A stretch of DNA of 64,000 nt from Cyanoderma ruficeps (taxonomy: Eukaryota; Chordata; Aves; Passeriformes; Timaliidae). Position 1 is the stretch's first letter, and every line of letters begins with the position of its first letter. Where the stretch lies: the NCBI GenBank assembly GCA_008694505.1, contig VZDJ01007747.1, forward strand, positions 35,649,978-35,713,977, read 5' to 3'. Made by a program: the position numbers and the translations under genes. The notes under the pieces are model-generated. The model saw nothing but the letters and a program-made list of their open reading frames with translations, was not told where the DNA came from and made no database searches. This document shows positions 38,868 to 51,575 of the stretch, in pieces.

Positions 38868-41800
38868 TTACATGTAAATTGAATAAAACAAAAGAATTAT
38901 TTTTTTTCTTCTTGAAGTTCAAGTAATTTAAAATCCTGGTGGGCTTTGTCCTGAAACTCACTATTACAGATGCTTTACTGCATGGTGAAACTCTGTCATG
39001 TGCCACATTCCTTTAAGGAATAAGAGGTGGGGCTGCTCTGGATTCCCCCAAACCCTGTAACTTTGGTTGCTACACAAAAAAGTCATAATCTGTAAAATGG
39101 TGACCTTCAGCCCAAGTCCCTGTTCAAGGAAGCTCCCAGTTATGCACCAGAACTGTAAGTGGGTGTAGTAAATTTTGGTCTTTCTATGTAGTGCTGCTTA
39201 CTTCTCTGTTTAATCCCAATGAGATGTACAGTGTTCAGGAAAATGTGACAGAAAACCACAGCTTAATAGTCTCCAAATCCTATTTTCATTACATTTTGAT
39301 TCAATGTGGCTCCCAACAGCAGAGAATGCTGCCCTCTTAACAGCTGCTCACTTTTTGTATGTTAACATGGTCATTTCCAACATCTGGCAGTAGAAGACTA
39401 CACCCAGTTTATCATGACCTATTTTTATCTGTGGCTGACAGTGATGGCTATGAGCCAACAGAGTATTTTTAGAGCTCCAGCTTTTGACACCTCTGCCTCA
39501 ATATATTAACTTCTCTGTTTCTGTGCCATTTGGGAAGCAATAAATCCTTCTGTGTTTTAATTCTTCTTGGCTGTTTTGTTAGCTTTTAAACAAAAGAGCA
39601 CCCTGTAATTAACCTCAGGTCACGTTCCGGCATGCAGTATGATCTCAGTTTTAACTGTCTGTTTAACTGATGAGTATATAATGAAGGCATCTGTCTAATA
39701 ATAGAACTTGAAGAGAGTCCTGGGCTCTTGCTTTTAGCCATTTTATTGGTTATTCCCTTTTGAACAAGCTGCTGAAAAATGACTATTCCATTCCATTTAA
39801 TTTGATGTCCAAAGTCCTGTGTTAAGCACAGGCTGGAACACTCTGATTTAGGAACAAGTCTGGCACAATGAATTCAGAAGCCTTGTGTATGTTCTGTGCT
39901 TTTAATGTCTCACCAATGTACTTGGCTTAGTCATAGGCCTACAAATGAAGGTCCTTCTCTGTTTCTGTCAAGCTCCTGACCCTGGTTTGGAGAGCTTGAG
40001 CCTGAACTCTCTCTCTTCTCAATCCACTGCAAAACCATGCAAGGAGTCACTACCTAGCACTTAAGTAGCTACTCTCAGTGACTGAGTACGATCTGGCTTG
40101 ACCTGAACATTTTCTTCCAAGCCCTGGACTGGGGTTCTTTCCTCTCATGGTATCCATGGAAAAAGATTTTAGAGCAGGCATTCCCAGCCCCACTACACCA
40201 AGGACCCTCAGTGGCAGGCAGGATGATGAGGTGTCCCAATGAACGTGTTTGCAGAGCAGCCCTGTTTGGTGTGGTGCTGTGACTGATGTTCCTTTGCCTA
40301 ATGGGGCTATCAGAACAGCAACGATGTTTAATTAACCTGGATTAACCCTGTCTGGCAACTGAGCTCTGCACTCTCACTCCTGCTTCCCCTGCATGGTTAC
40401 AACAGGGCAGCTGTAAAGGGCTTTTTATTATCATTGTTTTAACTAACTGCTCTTCTGTCAGTACTTTGTAAACAGGAAACTGCAAATACAACTGACAAAC
40501 AAATATGCAGATTAAAAGAACGTGAAGCAATTTCTCTTCCCAAGACAAAAGGGAGGTGATAATGTGTTGATGTTTCTTATTTTCTGCATAATGTGAAATG
40601 CTGAGATGGGAGGAAGGATTTTTATGCACACTCAAATAAAACAGCTTTGGCTAAGTTGCTGTGGTCTGGTGCTGCATGCTGGTGAATTTTGCTGGCTGAG
40701 AGAATGTGACAAAAATTAGTTCTTTGTCTTTTTTCCAGAGCAGAGTGTGTTGGCAGGGTTTGACAATAAATTATACAGCCAAAGCTGCCCTCCCTAACTT
40801 TGATTTAGGAAGTATTCAACTCCACAGAGGTGGAGGACTATAAAAAGGGTAAGGTAGAGAGGCAACAAGTGCAGCATCTGTGTTGGGTATTATTAATGGA
40901 CTTAGGACAGCCAGAGATCAGAGGTATAACTGAACAGCTTAAGGGTTTGAAATCATAACAAGGAACTGGGCCTGTTGTACATTTGCTCTGAAATATTGTC
41001 TATTCTGTTATCTGCTGATGTCCTTGTCTTGTCCTTGAATGCTCAGGTCCACAAGTCAGGAATGCTATATCTGTAATACGCCAGGCCTAACACAATAGCA
41101 GTCCATGGTTAGGGCTTCTGATACTGCTGTGAAAATAAATCATGAAAGCAAGTAATAGGTATTGCTCCCTACTTTTCTTTATAGCTTTTCATTCTGGAGA
41201 GAGGAAAAAAGCCAGAAGCTTCTCTAACAAAGACAGCAGAAAATGGTTGTGTAGTAGGGTGAAAGACACTCCAAAAATACCTAATTCTTTTCTCAGATAG
41301 AAAAACTCTGCTTATTTCAGTTCAGCAGCTGTACAATATTAAAAATTGTCATTTCAAGTTCCTTTAAATACAGACTAAGCTTAATCTAAACTACAGATCT
41401 AATCTCAAAGAGGGCCTGCTGTCAAGCAAGAAAGAAAATGGAAAGAGTAGTTACCATTTAATTCAAACTGATTGCCTCTGGGTAGGAAGAGTTGCAACTG
41501 CTTTCTCACCTCCCCTTCAGATGTGCAGTGTAGTAGAAGAGTTATGTGAGTGGTGTGTCTGGATGCTGAGCACAGGGACATCACAGGTTGTTCCCAAGAC
41601 ACCATAACCAGTGTCCTGGCACAGCAACAGCTACCCCAGTTAAGACACATACCAGGTAGGATTCCAATATTTGTATTTGTGACCACATTTCCTCAACACA
41701 GTCAAGCATCTTCTCTTCTAGGTGAGACTCTATTCATGGTTAGATTCCCCTCTCCAAAGCAAGGATTCTCCCACTTCTGTGCAGATCATTTTTTGTTTTC

Positions 41801-42529
41801 CTATTTGTTGAAAGCTTTCTCTTTTTCTGATAAGTGAAATCTGAAGTTAAATGATCTGTTACAAAAGCAGGCTCTAGTTCCATTTCCCACCCCTGCTTCC
41901 AGTGTTTCTGAGCCCAGCGTTTCCTGCCCAGTTAGCAGTGACAGAACTGCTGAGAAAAACCCACTTCTTATCAGTTACACTCTATGATTGCTTTCAGGAA
42001 ACTGAAACCAGCCAGCTCTGTAAAATGTATGTGCCTGGGGAACTTCCACTCCATCAATTTGCCTTGTAAATCTTTCTAGTGACATCTATGGATATCACCT
42101 CACTTTACACATGGTTCTGGGACAGTAGATCAGTCCTACCCATACCCTCAGTGTGCACATAAATTAGTATTTCAAAATGAAAAGTTTTTAAAAAGGGAAA
42201 TGGATAGGCATTTCTTTGATGTTTCCTACATGGACACTCAACATTAAACTTTCTATTAGGGATTCCTTCCTCTCAGAATTTTTTTTTGTACAATGAAAAA
42301 GTGTATTGCTTAATTCATGCTTAAGCGTAACAGCTTAACAGAGACAAAATATTCCTCCCTGCATACAGAAGTCTCTTGAGACCTTTCTTGGAACTGGTTT
42401 ATTCATTTTTGCATGTTGTACCTCTCTGTAACAAATGGGAACTTCCTTTAAAAGTTTTACTCTGTTGTTTTAACTATTACAAAACACCCATCCTCCCTCA
42501 TAGCTCTTTCTGACCCTTTCTGATTTTTC

Positions 42530-42597
42530 ATTTCTTTTTCTTTTCCTCTTTGTTTTTCTTTTCCTTTCTCTTTTCTTCTTTTCCTCCTATTTTTTCT
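42530..42597. repeat. Polypyrimidine low-complexity tract
   Basis: About 68 bases of T and C with only isolated purines, a simple low-complexity tract. Confidence 0.8.
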
Positions 42598-45004
42598 GAC
42601 CATGCCATAGACCAGCTTTTTACTATGCTCACCACAGCTCAGCAGGATTGGCTGATAGTTGAGTGGGATTTTACGTAAGTGTTAAAGCAGAGCAAATGAC
42701 ACTTGGGCTGCTGGTGTGAGACTTGCTGAGGAATCATGGATGTAGAAACTACAGCACTTGTGTGGACAACATTCAGTTACCTGAGGGTGTGACCTCCTTT
42801 GCTGTCATTACGACTAAAAATAAAAAGTATTCTTGCAAGGTTTAATATCAAGAACCTTAAAACTGAAGTATAAAAGAACCCTGCAAAGAACGGCATCCAG
42901 GAAATTATTCAAACGATGAGTGAAAACTAGACAGAAGTATTTACCCGGCAAATATTAATTTATTGGCTGTAAATATATTCATTGATTTTACAGTCTAATG
43001 TGGGTGTGTCTCGTGCACTAGTAAATGTGTTTGATTAGAGTCAATATGCAGTGCTGAAAGTGTGTTTCCCCAGGCACAGCTTTGCCAGATGACAGTGTTA
43101 TTACTCCAGCTCTCAGCTCAGGAAATCACACAGGCAGTTAGCTGACCTTAATCTTATCCATTTTACCTGCCTTTAAATTTCACTGAAATGGTATGTGGGC
43201 TTATTAATTGCATTTTTGAAATACATTTTAAGGATATTCTGAGAAGTAAATTAAAATAAAACAATGAAAACCAGTCTGTCTATAATTGACAGAACTGCAC
43301 ACTGTGCTTGTACAAACTCCTCTTCTGCCTGTCCCCCACCAGTGCCTGTTTAGTCTGATCTTTTCTTACTTTTTTTGCAATGCAATGTAGTAATTCCATC
43401 CTTTGTTCACTAGACATAAATAAATTCACCATGTATTGCAGAAATGAAATGACCTTTAAAAACTGTTAGCCAGACTTACAGAAAATTTTGAGTAGCAGTG
43501 CAAAGTAAATGAAGTGTGTTGATACTTGGAGTTCAACAGACTATCCAGGACACTGGAAAATGGAGTTTGATGATTTTATCTCAATGTGGAAAATAAAATG
43601 TTTGTTTATTGTTCAGATGTTACTCTCTTGCTAAGAGAAAAATAAATTGCTTTTCACACTGCTGCCAAAAACCAAGAAAAATAACAAATTCATAATTTCA
43701 GATTATGTTTTCTTCCTCCTGTGCTTCTTCCACAGAGATATGTAACAGATTTGTGGAAACTCTCAAAAAGTCCTTCCCACGTAGCTTCCTTGTATTCCTT
43801 TAGGAATAAGAGGAGCTGTAAGGGATGAAAAGCTCTAGTAGAAGTTTACCATTTCACCCATCCCATTTCAACTGTTCATCTGGCTGTGACACAAATGGAC
43901 CTTTACAGTAGAACTGATAAATCTATTTCTTCAGTTTTCCGAACAGACACTGCTGCAAAGAGCATGGAATATTATTTATTCTTTAAGAGAATACCAGCAC
44001 AGAGTCACACAAATCTCATGTAAGTCTGAATATCTGGCCAAATGCCACAAAATTGGGGTACCCCTGAATGGGTTTTGAAAATAATGCGTGTGACAGTCTA
44101 CATTTGTATCACACATATAATTTAAACTTGGTCCAAGTTAGGGACAGCAAGACCTTATTCTGTATAAACATTCAGTAAATGCTCATCCAAACTATTGCCT
44201 ATGCCATTCTTCAAAGAAAGAAACATGAAAGAAGCAAATAATGAGTATTATTTACATTATAATTATGATACAAAATTTTAACAAGCCCACAGAAATGGCT
44301 TCTCTCACTGGGGAGATGGACAGATGGGTCGGCATTAAAACGCTGCCAGCTGTCCTAGGTGGGCCTTCCATTTGTACTCTGTTTTGGTTTTGCAAACAAC
44401 TGTAATAGTCTGTGCTGTGTGCACAAAGCTGCTATTTTTAATGACAAACAAACCATAAGAAAATATTTAAACAGTACAGAAAGTGTGAATTGAAAACTCT
44501 GAGCAGTGCTGATGTGTGTGCACATGCATGAATACAGATAAAATACACATCAAAAATAAAGAAACCCAGCCAGGCAGCACTACCATGGTGACCTTTCTGT
44601 TAGCAGAAATTCAAGCTCTGTGGTTTATTCTGCTTTTTAGCACTTTTTCAGCCATATCATCAAAAACTGAGTCACCTACATTTGCAAAGGAAAATGTGTA
44701 AGAACACCTTTTCTGCCACGTTAGCTGGCAGAGTTGTGGACATACTGACACATCCTGTTGACTGAAGCTGACCTCCCTCTCTGCCCTTTTGGGAATTATT
44801 TTTTCCTTCTGTATAGCTAACATTGATCTTCATGACTCAAAGTCATAAAAATGCATAAAATAAACATTTTAAATTTTAATTTTTTTCCTTTAGAGGGAGG
44901 AATAGTTTTTTCTTTACTGGCCATGTTTAACAGTCGTGTTACAGATACATGGCAGAAAAGGACAAAGAAAAGTTCCTGGCACTTGACACACCACAGACTG
45001 CCAC

Positions 45005-45018
45005 TGTGTGTGTGTGTG
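45005..45018. repeat. (TG)7 microsatellite
   Basis: Seven uninterrupted TG units. Confidence 0.85.
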
Positions 45019-46194
45019 CAAAGACCAGATCATGTTCATAGCTGACAACGACCAGATGTTTGCTCTGTTCTTGTTTCTTCTGAAGAAGAAACCCCACAGG
45101 TTTCAACATGCACTTTAATGTAAAAATTTCAAACTTTACTTAAAACCCTTATCCCTGTAATGCAAATCAGTCACAACTATGTCATAAGGTTGAAGTCAAG
45201 AACAAATAATTCTCATGAGCTCTTTGAATAAAGTATACAGCCTGAGGTGCTGCTGTGATTTTTTGGGAAATGCAAAATCACTTGTTGAAAATTTCTGTTG
45301 AAAACAGAAAGTCTTGGGGGTTGTGTTTCAGAACGGTCCCAGATTTCTACATACATGGGATGGGTAGTCTCGCTCTGAGATATTGTTGGTGTTAGAGGAC
45401 AGATTTTGCCTGGGGAACAGGTGGCTATAGGCCTTTGGAAGAAAGGAGTTTAGTTTTTAAAGTTTTGCTTAATTAAAAATCAATTCCTGTTAATTCATAT
45501 AGAGCATATTATGAGTGGAAAGTTATTGACAAGCATCTTCAAGGATGTCCAAAGACATCCAAACTCAGGTTTAATTTTAGGAATCCACAGTCAGAGCCTT
45601 CTACAGAGAGCATTGCACCCTGGGGTCCATCAGCATTATTCATGCATGATGCCCTAGTTTTGATAGGTTCCTCCAAAGAATTTGCTCAGTGTGTCCATTC
45701 TGCATACTCTAGGTGTCACTCACCTCAAATGAACTCCTCCAACCCTGGCACCTGGAGTTGGGAGAGACCAAGTTACCCTGTGCTTGGCCAGAAATCAGAA
45801 CTTGTTCAAAACTCAGCATGCCTGTAGCTGATGAGCTTCCATCAGCTGGGCTCCCACTGTCCAGGTGCCACCCAGCTGCCAGCACAGACCCTCAAGCAGC
45901 TCTGCTCTGTGTAGGTGTGAGTCCAGCCAGTTTGGTGTCGAATGATGGGGGGCCTTGGCTCACAAGCAAACCACAAAGTTCATCAAAGGCCATAGAGGGA
46001 CACAGGTCTTGAGAGTAACCTTTTTGTTATCAGGACAAGTAATTTTATTGCAAAATTTGTACTGTGTAAAGTAAATAGCAAGTCATTTTACTGCAGATGA
46101 AGATGGATTTTGATACTGGCTGTTTGTTCAAGTGTCAGATGGATTGCTTCAGATATCTCTACCTGAGCAAGTTCTTTGTGGAGCAGCTTTGTAA

Positions 46195-46256
46195 GGCTCC
46201 CTTTGCCGGCCCTGGACAGATGCAGGGCTCCCTTTGCTGGCCATGGAGAGATGCTG
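46195..46256. repeat. Imperfect 2 x 31-bp tandem repeat upstream of S100P
   Basis: GGCTCCCTTTGCCGGCCCTGG recurs with a few substitutions as GGCTCCCTTTGCTGGCCATGG 31 bases later (46195 and 46226). It lies about 600 bases before the S100P TATA box. Confidence 0.75.
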
Positions 46257-46801
46257 GTTTGTAAGACCTGTTTGAGACATCTGCTATGGACTGAGCACAA
46301 GCCCAGGAGGACTGTGTTAGCTGTCGGCATGGCAGATCTCTACTTTTGATCCAGAGAATCCTACCCCAAATGTGTGCTAGTGACTTATGTGGTTTGTAAC
46401 AAGGTCCTCGGTGTGGCAGTGGGCAGTCCAAGTCTGCAGCCCCTCACAATCCCTGACTATGGTGGCGAGGAAGAGGTGAGATGCTCATCTTCCTCCTGAG
46501 CAGGCTGATACTGCACCAAAACTGGGCTGCCAATCCTCTGCTCCTACAGGGATATCTGAAAGAACAGATCTTAAACAAACAGCCAATAACAAAATCTGAT
46601 TTTCGTTTGTTAGTCACACTGTGTACCTTGAAGGAGAGGCTGGTTTCTACTGGAGAGCAACTGGTTGTACCAGTTACACCAAGACAAAAAACCTTTAGTT
46701 TTGAAAAGGTGTTGGCACAGAGGCGTGTACTCCAGATAGAGGTGTTTGTTAATGGATAACTGTCCCCTGGGTGTGCAGCCACTGATTGCAGGGGACAGAT
46801 G

Positions 46802-46835
46802 TATAAAGAACCCCAGAAGCAGAGCAGGTTCCATC
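46802..46835 (+). promoter_or_regulatory. S100P: S100P TATA box and probable transcription start
   Basis: TATAAA at 46802-46807 lies 87 bases before the S100P start codon. Initiation about 25-30 bases downstream (~46832) would leave a short 5' UTR in the same exon as the ATG, fitting a two-exon gene. Confidence 0.65.
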
Positions 46836-46893
46836 CTCCGAGAGAGCCCTGAGGCTGTGCCTGTCCAGGAGAAAGCCAAGCTCCAGAGGCAAC

Positions 46894-47031
46894 ATGTCTC
46901 AGCTGGAAACTGCCATGGGAATGACCATTGCTGTCTTTGACCAGTATGCAAGGACTGATGGCAACAGGCAAACCCTCAGCAAAGCTGAACTAAAGACTCT
47001 GCTGGAAAAGGAGCTCCCAAATTTCCTGGCG
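46894..47031 (+). CDS. S100P: S100P coding exon 1
   Basis: Residues 1-46, with the N-terminal pseudo-EF-hand. ATG context is GCAACATGT. Donor GCG|gtaaga at 47032, phase 0. Confidence 0.94.
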
Positions 47032-50000
47032 GTAAGAGAACAGCGCGGCACTGTTTCTGTGTAGCAGGTGCAAGAGCAGCCTGCAGAAACAGTTTTTAGT
47101 ACATTTTTAGGGAAATTGCATCAAAAAATACGCAATAGTTTGTAGGAAAATACGAATTTTAAGAAAGGTTTTGCGCAAACTGTGTAGAACTGGTTTTAAT
47201 ATGCAGGGCCATTCCCTGTTTGCTAAATTCATCACTTGAGGTATCAGGACAATGGGTTTGAAATAGATTTGGTTTCAACTTCAGAATTCATTTACTTCTG
47301 TTTATCCCTGGATTCATCATCTCACTTCATGTCACAACTTCTGTGAAGGTAGTTGTGCTGTCAGCAATTGAGGATCTTGACTGCAGATAGGGAAACTCTC
47401 TAAATATTTATACTTTTACCTTCTCTAGGTATTTACACTACATACTCAGTATGTTCATCAAAATGATGCATAAACCAGGACAACAGATGAACTCAGAGCA
47501 AACTGTTTGGCATTTGTCTTTAATAGCAAAACAAAGACCTGGATATATATTGTACAACATAGATTTGTATGTGATCATAAAGTGCATTTCAGTATGTATT
47601 CAAAGTACTTAATATGTTCTAGTAAAAGCTTTAGCTGCCAGGGACACAATTTCAGTTGGGGTTTTGTTAGATTTGTTTCTCTTCACTAAAAATCCAGAAA
47701 ACACTTTTAAATACATTGTTCCTCCCACCGAAGCAATGTTTCCCTATTTACTGTTCTGTTAGTGTTCTTAATGGCAAAAGTCTAGAACCAAATGGCCCTT
47801 GCGTGGCTCTCACTTTCTGTATCCAGCATAGTTCAGTTTTATAACAATTATTTCAGGGCACTGCAGGAAGTGCATTTGATACAATTAATTATCTTTCCAT
47901 GCAAGCGATAGGAATTCACCATATGAAATCCATGCCTGCTGGAGTTAAGTCTCACAAGTTAAAAACATGCAATATTCAGAATAAGGACCTGGGTGGCTCA
48001 GGGGGAATATGTGCCAATGTTTCTCAGAAATCTGTGCGAGACAAACAGGTGCTTGTGACCCAACAGCATCACAGAAGGGTCCTGCTCCTGAGCACGGAGC
48101 TGTGTGGTACCCACAGCACTTCAATGTAAAGAGAAACTAAGCCAACAACAAAATCACAATTCTACAACAATGTGGAGATCCCCCAGACACTCAACATTTG
48201 GTCTAAATAAGGCTGGGGAGCCACTGCTGTAGGCAGCTACCAAATGGGATGATGCTCAGAGGTCTATCCTGACTGTGTTTGGTGGCCTGACACCACTTTT
48301 TCCAGTTCCCCAGAGCTGCACTTACTGGCTCTACCTATTTCCTGTAACTGATGGAAAAACTGAAATTTCCCAGGAAGATAAGTAGTTAATTGTCCTCTTA
48401 TATTCCAGTCTCCATCTTCCTGTCCTGCTTCACCTCTTTTAGGAAAAAACCAACAAACTCCCCCCCCCCCNTTTTTATGTCAGCATTTGAAATAAATTTA
48501 AACCAAAAAGGTTCCTTGTTCCTGTCTTGCCAGACTAATAGCTGCAAGAAAAAAAACTGAGAACATAAGTCTGATTTCAGAAAAAAAGTTCTACCTATAT
48601 TTTCTTGCCATTTATATCTGTGTATTTTCATTTGCAAGAAATTCTAGGGAACACTGTTTTCAAATTTCTTGTGTATACTTTTGGCCTTAGAATTGGTTAT
48701 GGCTGACACAGACCACAGCTGCCTGGAAAGGTCTTGAATCAATCAGGCATAAATACCACAGGAATGAAGGACTGGACTCAGTTATAAAGAGTTTCCAAAA
48801 AACAATTCCTATTTTTGCATCTCAGAAGTAATTCAGATGCTACAACTAGTTCATATAGTACACTAAATAACTTGAAATATTCACTTTAAAAATTAAAACA
48901 TTGTAATTTGCTAAGTTAAAATAAATTAAACCTTCCAGACACATTCACCACACAAATTGAAGGAAATTGCTCAATTTTTAGTGATTTTAAAAGCTCTGCA
49001 TTTAAAGCAAAACATTAAATTACAGAATGAGAAATTTTGTAAATCAGAACATAATCAAAAATTGCCTTCAGATTTAAATTTAGGTAGTAATCGTTTTAAA
49101 TTGGTGGACATTTTCCAAAAGTTTATATAATATCATTCTAGTATTATATCAGATTTTTTATCTTCTACAAAAGCCACAGGCTTGTTTCCTACAATTACCA
49201 GGTCAGTACTGCCATCTCCTGTTTCATGTTAACATTGCAGCTTCGAAAATCCCTGCAGATTATCAGAGCCAAAAAAGCCCTCCTGTAAGCCTCTTTTCTT
49301 TTTAATCTATTTTATCTATTTTGGCAAAATAGAAAAAAACCCAAACAAACAAACAAAAAAACGCTTTTTAATTTGATGCTGCACTGCTTAACATCAGCTT
49401 TGAGATGTAGTGGTTCACAGAATCACAGGAGAACAGAATACGCTGAGTTGGAAGGGACTCACAAAGACCATTGAGTGAAACCTATGGCCCTGCACAGGAC
49501 ATCCCCAAAAGTCACATTGTGTACCCAAGAGTGTTGTGCAAATGCTTCTCGAACTCTGTCAGGTTTGGAGCTGTGACCGCTTCCCTGGGGAGCCTGTTCC
49601 AGTGCCCAGCCACTCTCTGGCTGAAGAATCTTTTCCTGATATCCAACCTTAACCTCCCCTGGCACAACTTCAGGCCATTCCCTTGGGTCCTGTCACTGTC
49701 ACCACAGAGCAGAGATCAGTGTCTGCTCCTCCCCTTCTTCTCATGAGGAAGTTGATGCAGACTGCAATGAGGTTTTCCTTCAGTCTCATCCAGGCTGAAC
49801 AGACCAAGTGACCTCAGTCACTCCTCACACACTTCCCCTCAAGGCCTGTCACCATCTTCACTGCCCTCCTTTGGATGCTCTTCAATAGTTAATCATGTTT
49901 CTTATATTGTGGTGCACCAAACTGCCCACAGCACTCGAGTTGAGGCCTCCCCAGAGCAGAGCAGGACAATCCCCTCCCTTGCCCGCCTGGCCATGCTGTG

Positions 50001-51435
50001 CCTGATGCCCCCCAGGACAGGGCTGGCCCTCCTGGCTGCCAGGGCACTGCTGGCTCACATTCAACTTGCCACTGACCAGGACCCCCAGGCCACTTTCTGT
50101 GGCACTGCTCTCCAGCCTCTCATTCCCCAGTATGTCTGTACATCCAGGATTGCCCCAACCCAGGCGCAGAATTCAGAACTTTCCCATGTTCCCTTCATAT
50201 GGTTGGTGGTTGCCAGCCCTCTCATTTGTTGAGATATCTCCAGAGGGCCTCCCTGCCTTCAACAGAGTCAGCAGCTCTTCCTAGTTTTGTATCATCTGCA
50301 AACTTGCTCAGTATCCCTTCCTGTCCCATGTCCAAGTCATTTATGGAGATGTTGAACAGCACAAGGCCGAGGACGGAGCTCTGTGGAACCCCATTAGTGG
50401 CAGATGCCCAGTCTGATGTCCCCCCATCATGCCCCACCCATGAGCAGTTGCTCAGCCATCCCACGATGTGTTTATCCAGCTGTGTGCTGGACATTTTGTC
50501 CAGACAGATCCTGTGAGAGACAGTATTGAAAGATTTACTGAAATCCAAAAAGAAGACATCAACTGGCTTCCCTTGATCAATTAGGCGGGTTACTTTATCA
50601 TAGAAGGAAATCAGGTTTGATAAGCAGGACTTTCCTCTCATGAAACCGTGATGGATGTGACTGATGATGGTGTTCAGTCATTCCACCAGAATAATGGCAA
50701 CTTAGAAGAATAATGACAACTTAGAAAAAGATTTGCTGTGTTAACTCAAGCTCAGCATCTCGTGGGCTTCAGGAGGCACCTTCCCAGCCACCAGCTCCTG
50801 TGAGCAGCTTCCGCTGGGCCATAAGGCCAGTGGCAGCACTGAAAGCACTTTTGAGGCTGTTTGCTTGTTTTCTGGGGTGGAAGTATTCAATGAAGCTTAA
50901 ATTTGACATTTGCCCCAGGAAAGCATCTTTTTGCAGAACTGCAAACTGCCTGAGCTCCAGCTGAGCCCTTCCAGGGAATGGATGGGGAACTTTTGGCATT
51001 TAATTCATCTGGGTAGTACCCTCAGGGCTTTGTGCTACACAGCATTAATAGTGATAAATGCTGTTTAAATGTAGCAAACATGCCTCTCTGTGACAGTGCA
51101 CGACTGCAGCTCTCAGGTGTATTAAACCCACGAGCACGTGCTTTTGGTACTCGCTGCTGTGCAGACAGTGGGAACACACAGGACCTTACCAAGTGCCCAG
51201 AGCCCAGCCAAGGACCCTAATTGCAGAAGTTGCTGCATTGGGGTTGTGCATCCTCTCACCTCAACCTGCTCTTTTTCTTTTGCAGTCTGGGAAAGACAAG
51301 AATGCTATTGATAAAGTCTTCAAGAACCTGGATGAAAATGGAGATTCCCAAGTGGACTTCAAAGAATTTGTCATCTTTGTGGCAGCTCTGACTTGCTGCT
51401 GTCACAAATATTTTGAGCAGAATGCAGCCAAATAG
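46894..51435 (+). CDS. S100P: S100-P calcium-binding protein, two coding exons
   Basis: Join 46894-47031 and 51286-51435: 46 + 49 codons plus TAG, 95 residues, the same length as human S100P. The N-terminus ([10 protein letters not shown]) and the core ([31 protein letters not shown]) match S100P rather than other S100s. EF-hand 1 is the 14-residue S100 pseudo-loop around residues 19-32. EF-hand 2 is canonical with D62, N64, D66, Q68, D70 and E73. Helix 4 carries three adjacent cysteines (83-85). Family knowledge: S100P forms calcium-dependent dimers that bind partners such as ezrin and can be secreted to act on RAGE. The 4.25 kb intron sits at the usual S100 position between the two EF-hands and contains a CR1 element. 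Confidence 0.95.
48460..48471. repeat. Poly(C) run ending in an unresolved base
   Basis: Eleven C followed by N at 48471 and then T5. A likely homopolymer assembly ambiguity. Confidence 0.85.
49416..50687 (-). mobile_element. 5'-truncated CR1 LINE retrotransposon
   Basis: On the minus strand a reverse-transcriptase region runs into the CR1 3' UTR. On the + strand the low-coordinate edge reads CACAGAATCACAGGAGAACAG followed by GTTGGAAGGGACTCACAAAGACCATTGAGT, the reverse complement of a CR1 3' end. The 5' edge is near 50687, beside a 19-base near-repeat. It lies antisense inside the S100P intron and is far shorter than a full-length CR1. Confidence 0.9.
50222..50641 (-). pseudogene. CR1 reverse-transcriptase fragment
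   Basis: A 139-codon uninterrupted stretch of the CR1 RT palm. It includes FFLDFSKSF (around D33, first catalytic aspartate), [15 protein letters not shown] (motif B, with S88 where G is usual) and FADD (residues 114-117, catalytic pair). The open frame ends early at 50222 and most of the N-terminal protein is missing through 5' truncation, so it is a dead fragment. Confidence 0.85.
50688..50725. repeat. Near-identical 19-bp tandem repeat at the CR1 5' edge
   Basis: AGAATAATGGCAACTTAG (50688) recurs as AGAATAATGACAACTTAG at 50707, period 19. It abuts the point where CR1 similarity ends, so it may mark the insertion junction. Confidence 0.7.
51286..51435 (+). CDS. S100P: S100P coding exon 2
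   Basis: Residues 47-95, with the canonical EF-hand (D62-E73) and C-terminal extension ending NAAK. Acceptor tttttcttttgcag at 51285. TAG at 51433-51435. Confidence 0.95.
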   Translation, partial: SGKDKNAIDKVFKNLDENGDSQVDFKEFVIFVAALTCCCHKYFEQNAAK

Positions 51436-51549
51436 TTGTCAAATTACTCACATAAGCTGTCTTTGCATGTGCTCCATATGTTAGTGATATGGATCCCTTC
51501 ACTCCTTCCATGTACTGCTGTGAAGTTTGCAAGCATGCTGGACTGTAAA

Positions 51550-51575
51550 AATAAACCCTACTGAGCTTACTCCCT
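51550..51575 (+). terminator. S100P: S100P poly(A) signal
   Basis: AATAAA at 51550-51555, 115 bases after the S100P stop codon, implying a short 3' UTR. Confidence 0.75.

Larger units (their letters stand above)
38868..46194. other. Intergenic spacer upstream of S100P
   Basis: AT-rich. Contains a pyrimidine-rich tract (42530-42597) and a (TG)7 run (45005-45018). Short open frames have no recognised product; one at 44585-44701 is discussed among the rejected items. Confidence 0.6.
47032..51285 (+). other. S100P intron
   Basis: Holds a C11 run followed by N (48460-48471) and an antisense CR1 LINE (49416-50687). The rest is AT-rich, with nothing further recognised. Confidence 0.8.

Noticed and set aside
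44585..44701. Short + strand frame starting in a perfect ACCATGG context with a signal-peptide-like sequence and a nearby GTAAGA donor
   Set aside because: The best downstream acceptor (44893) hits stops in the phases the donor options provide, and I find no further exon. Most likely chance.
46444..46971. 175-codon minus-strand open frame over the S100P promoter and first exon
   Set aside because: Antisense shadow of S100P exon 1 and its upstream region. No domain recognised and no splice support.
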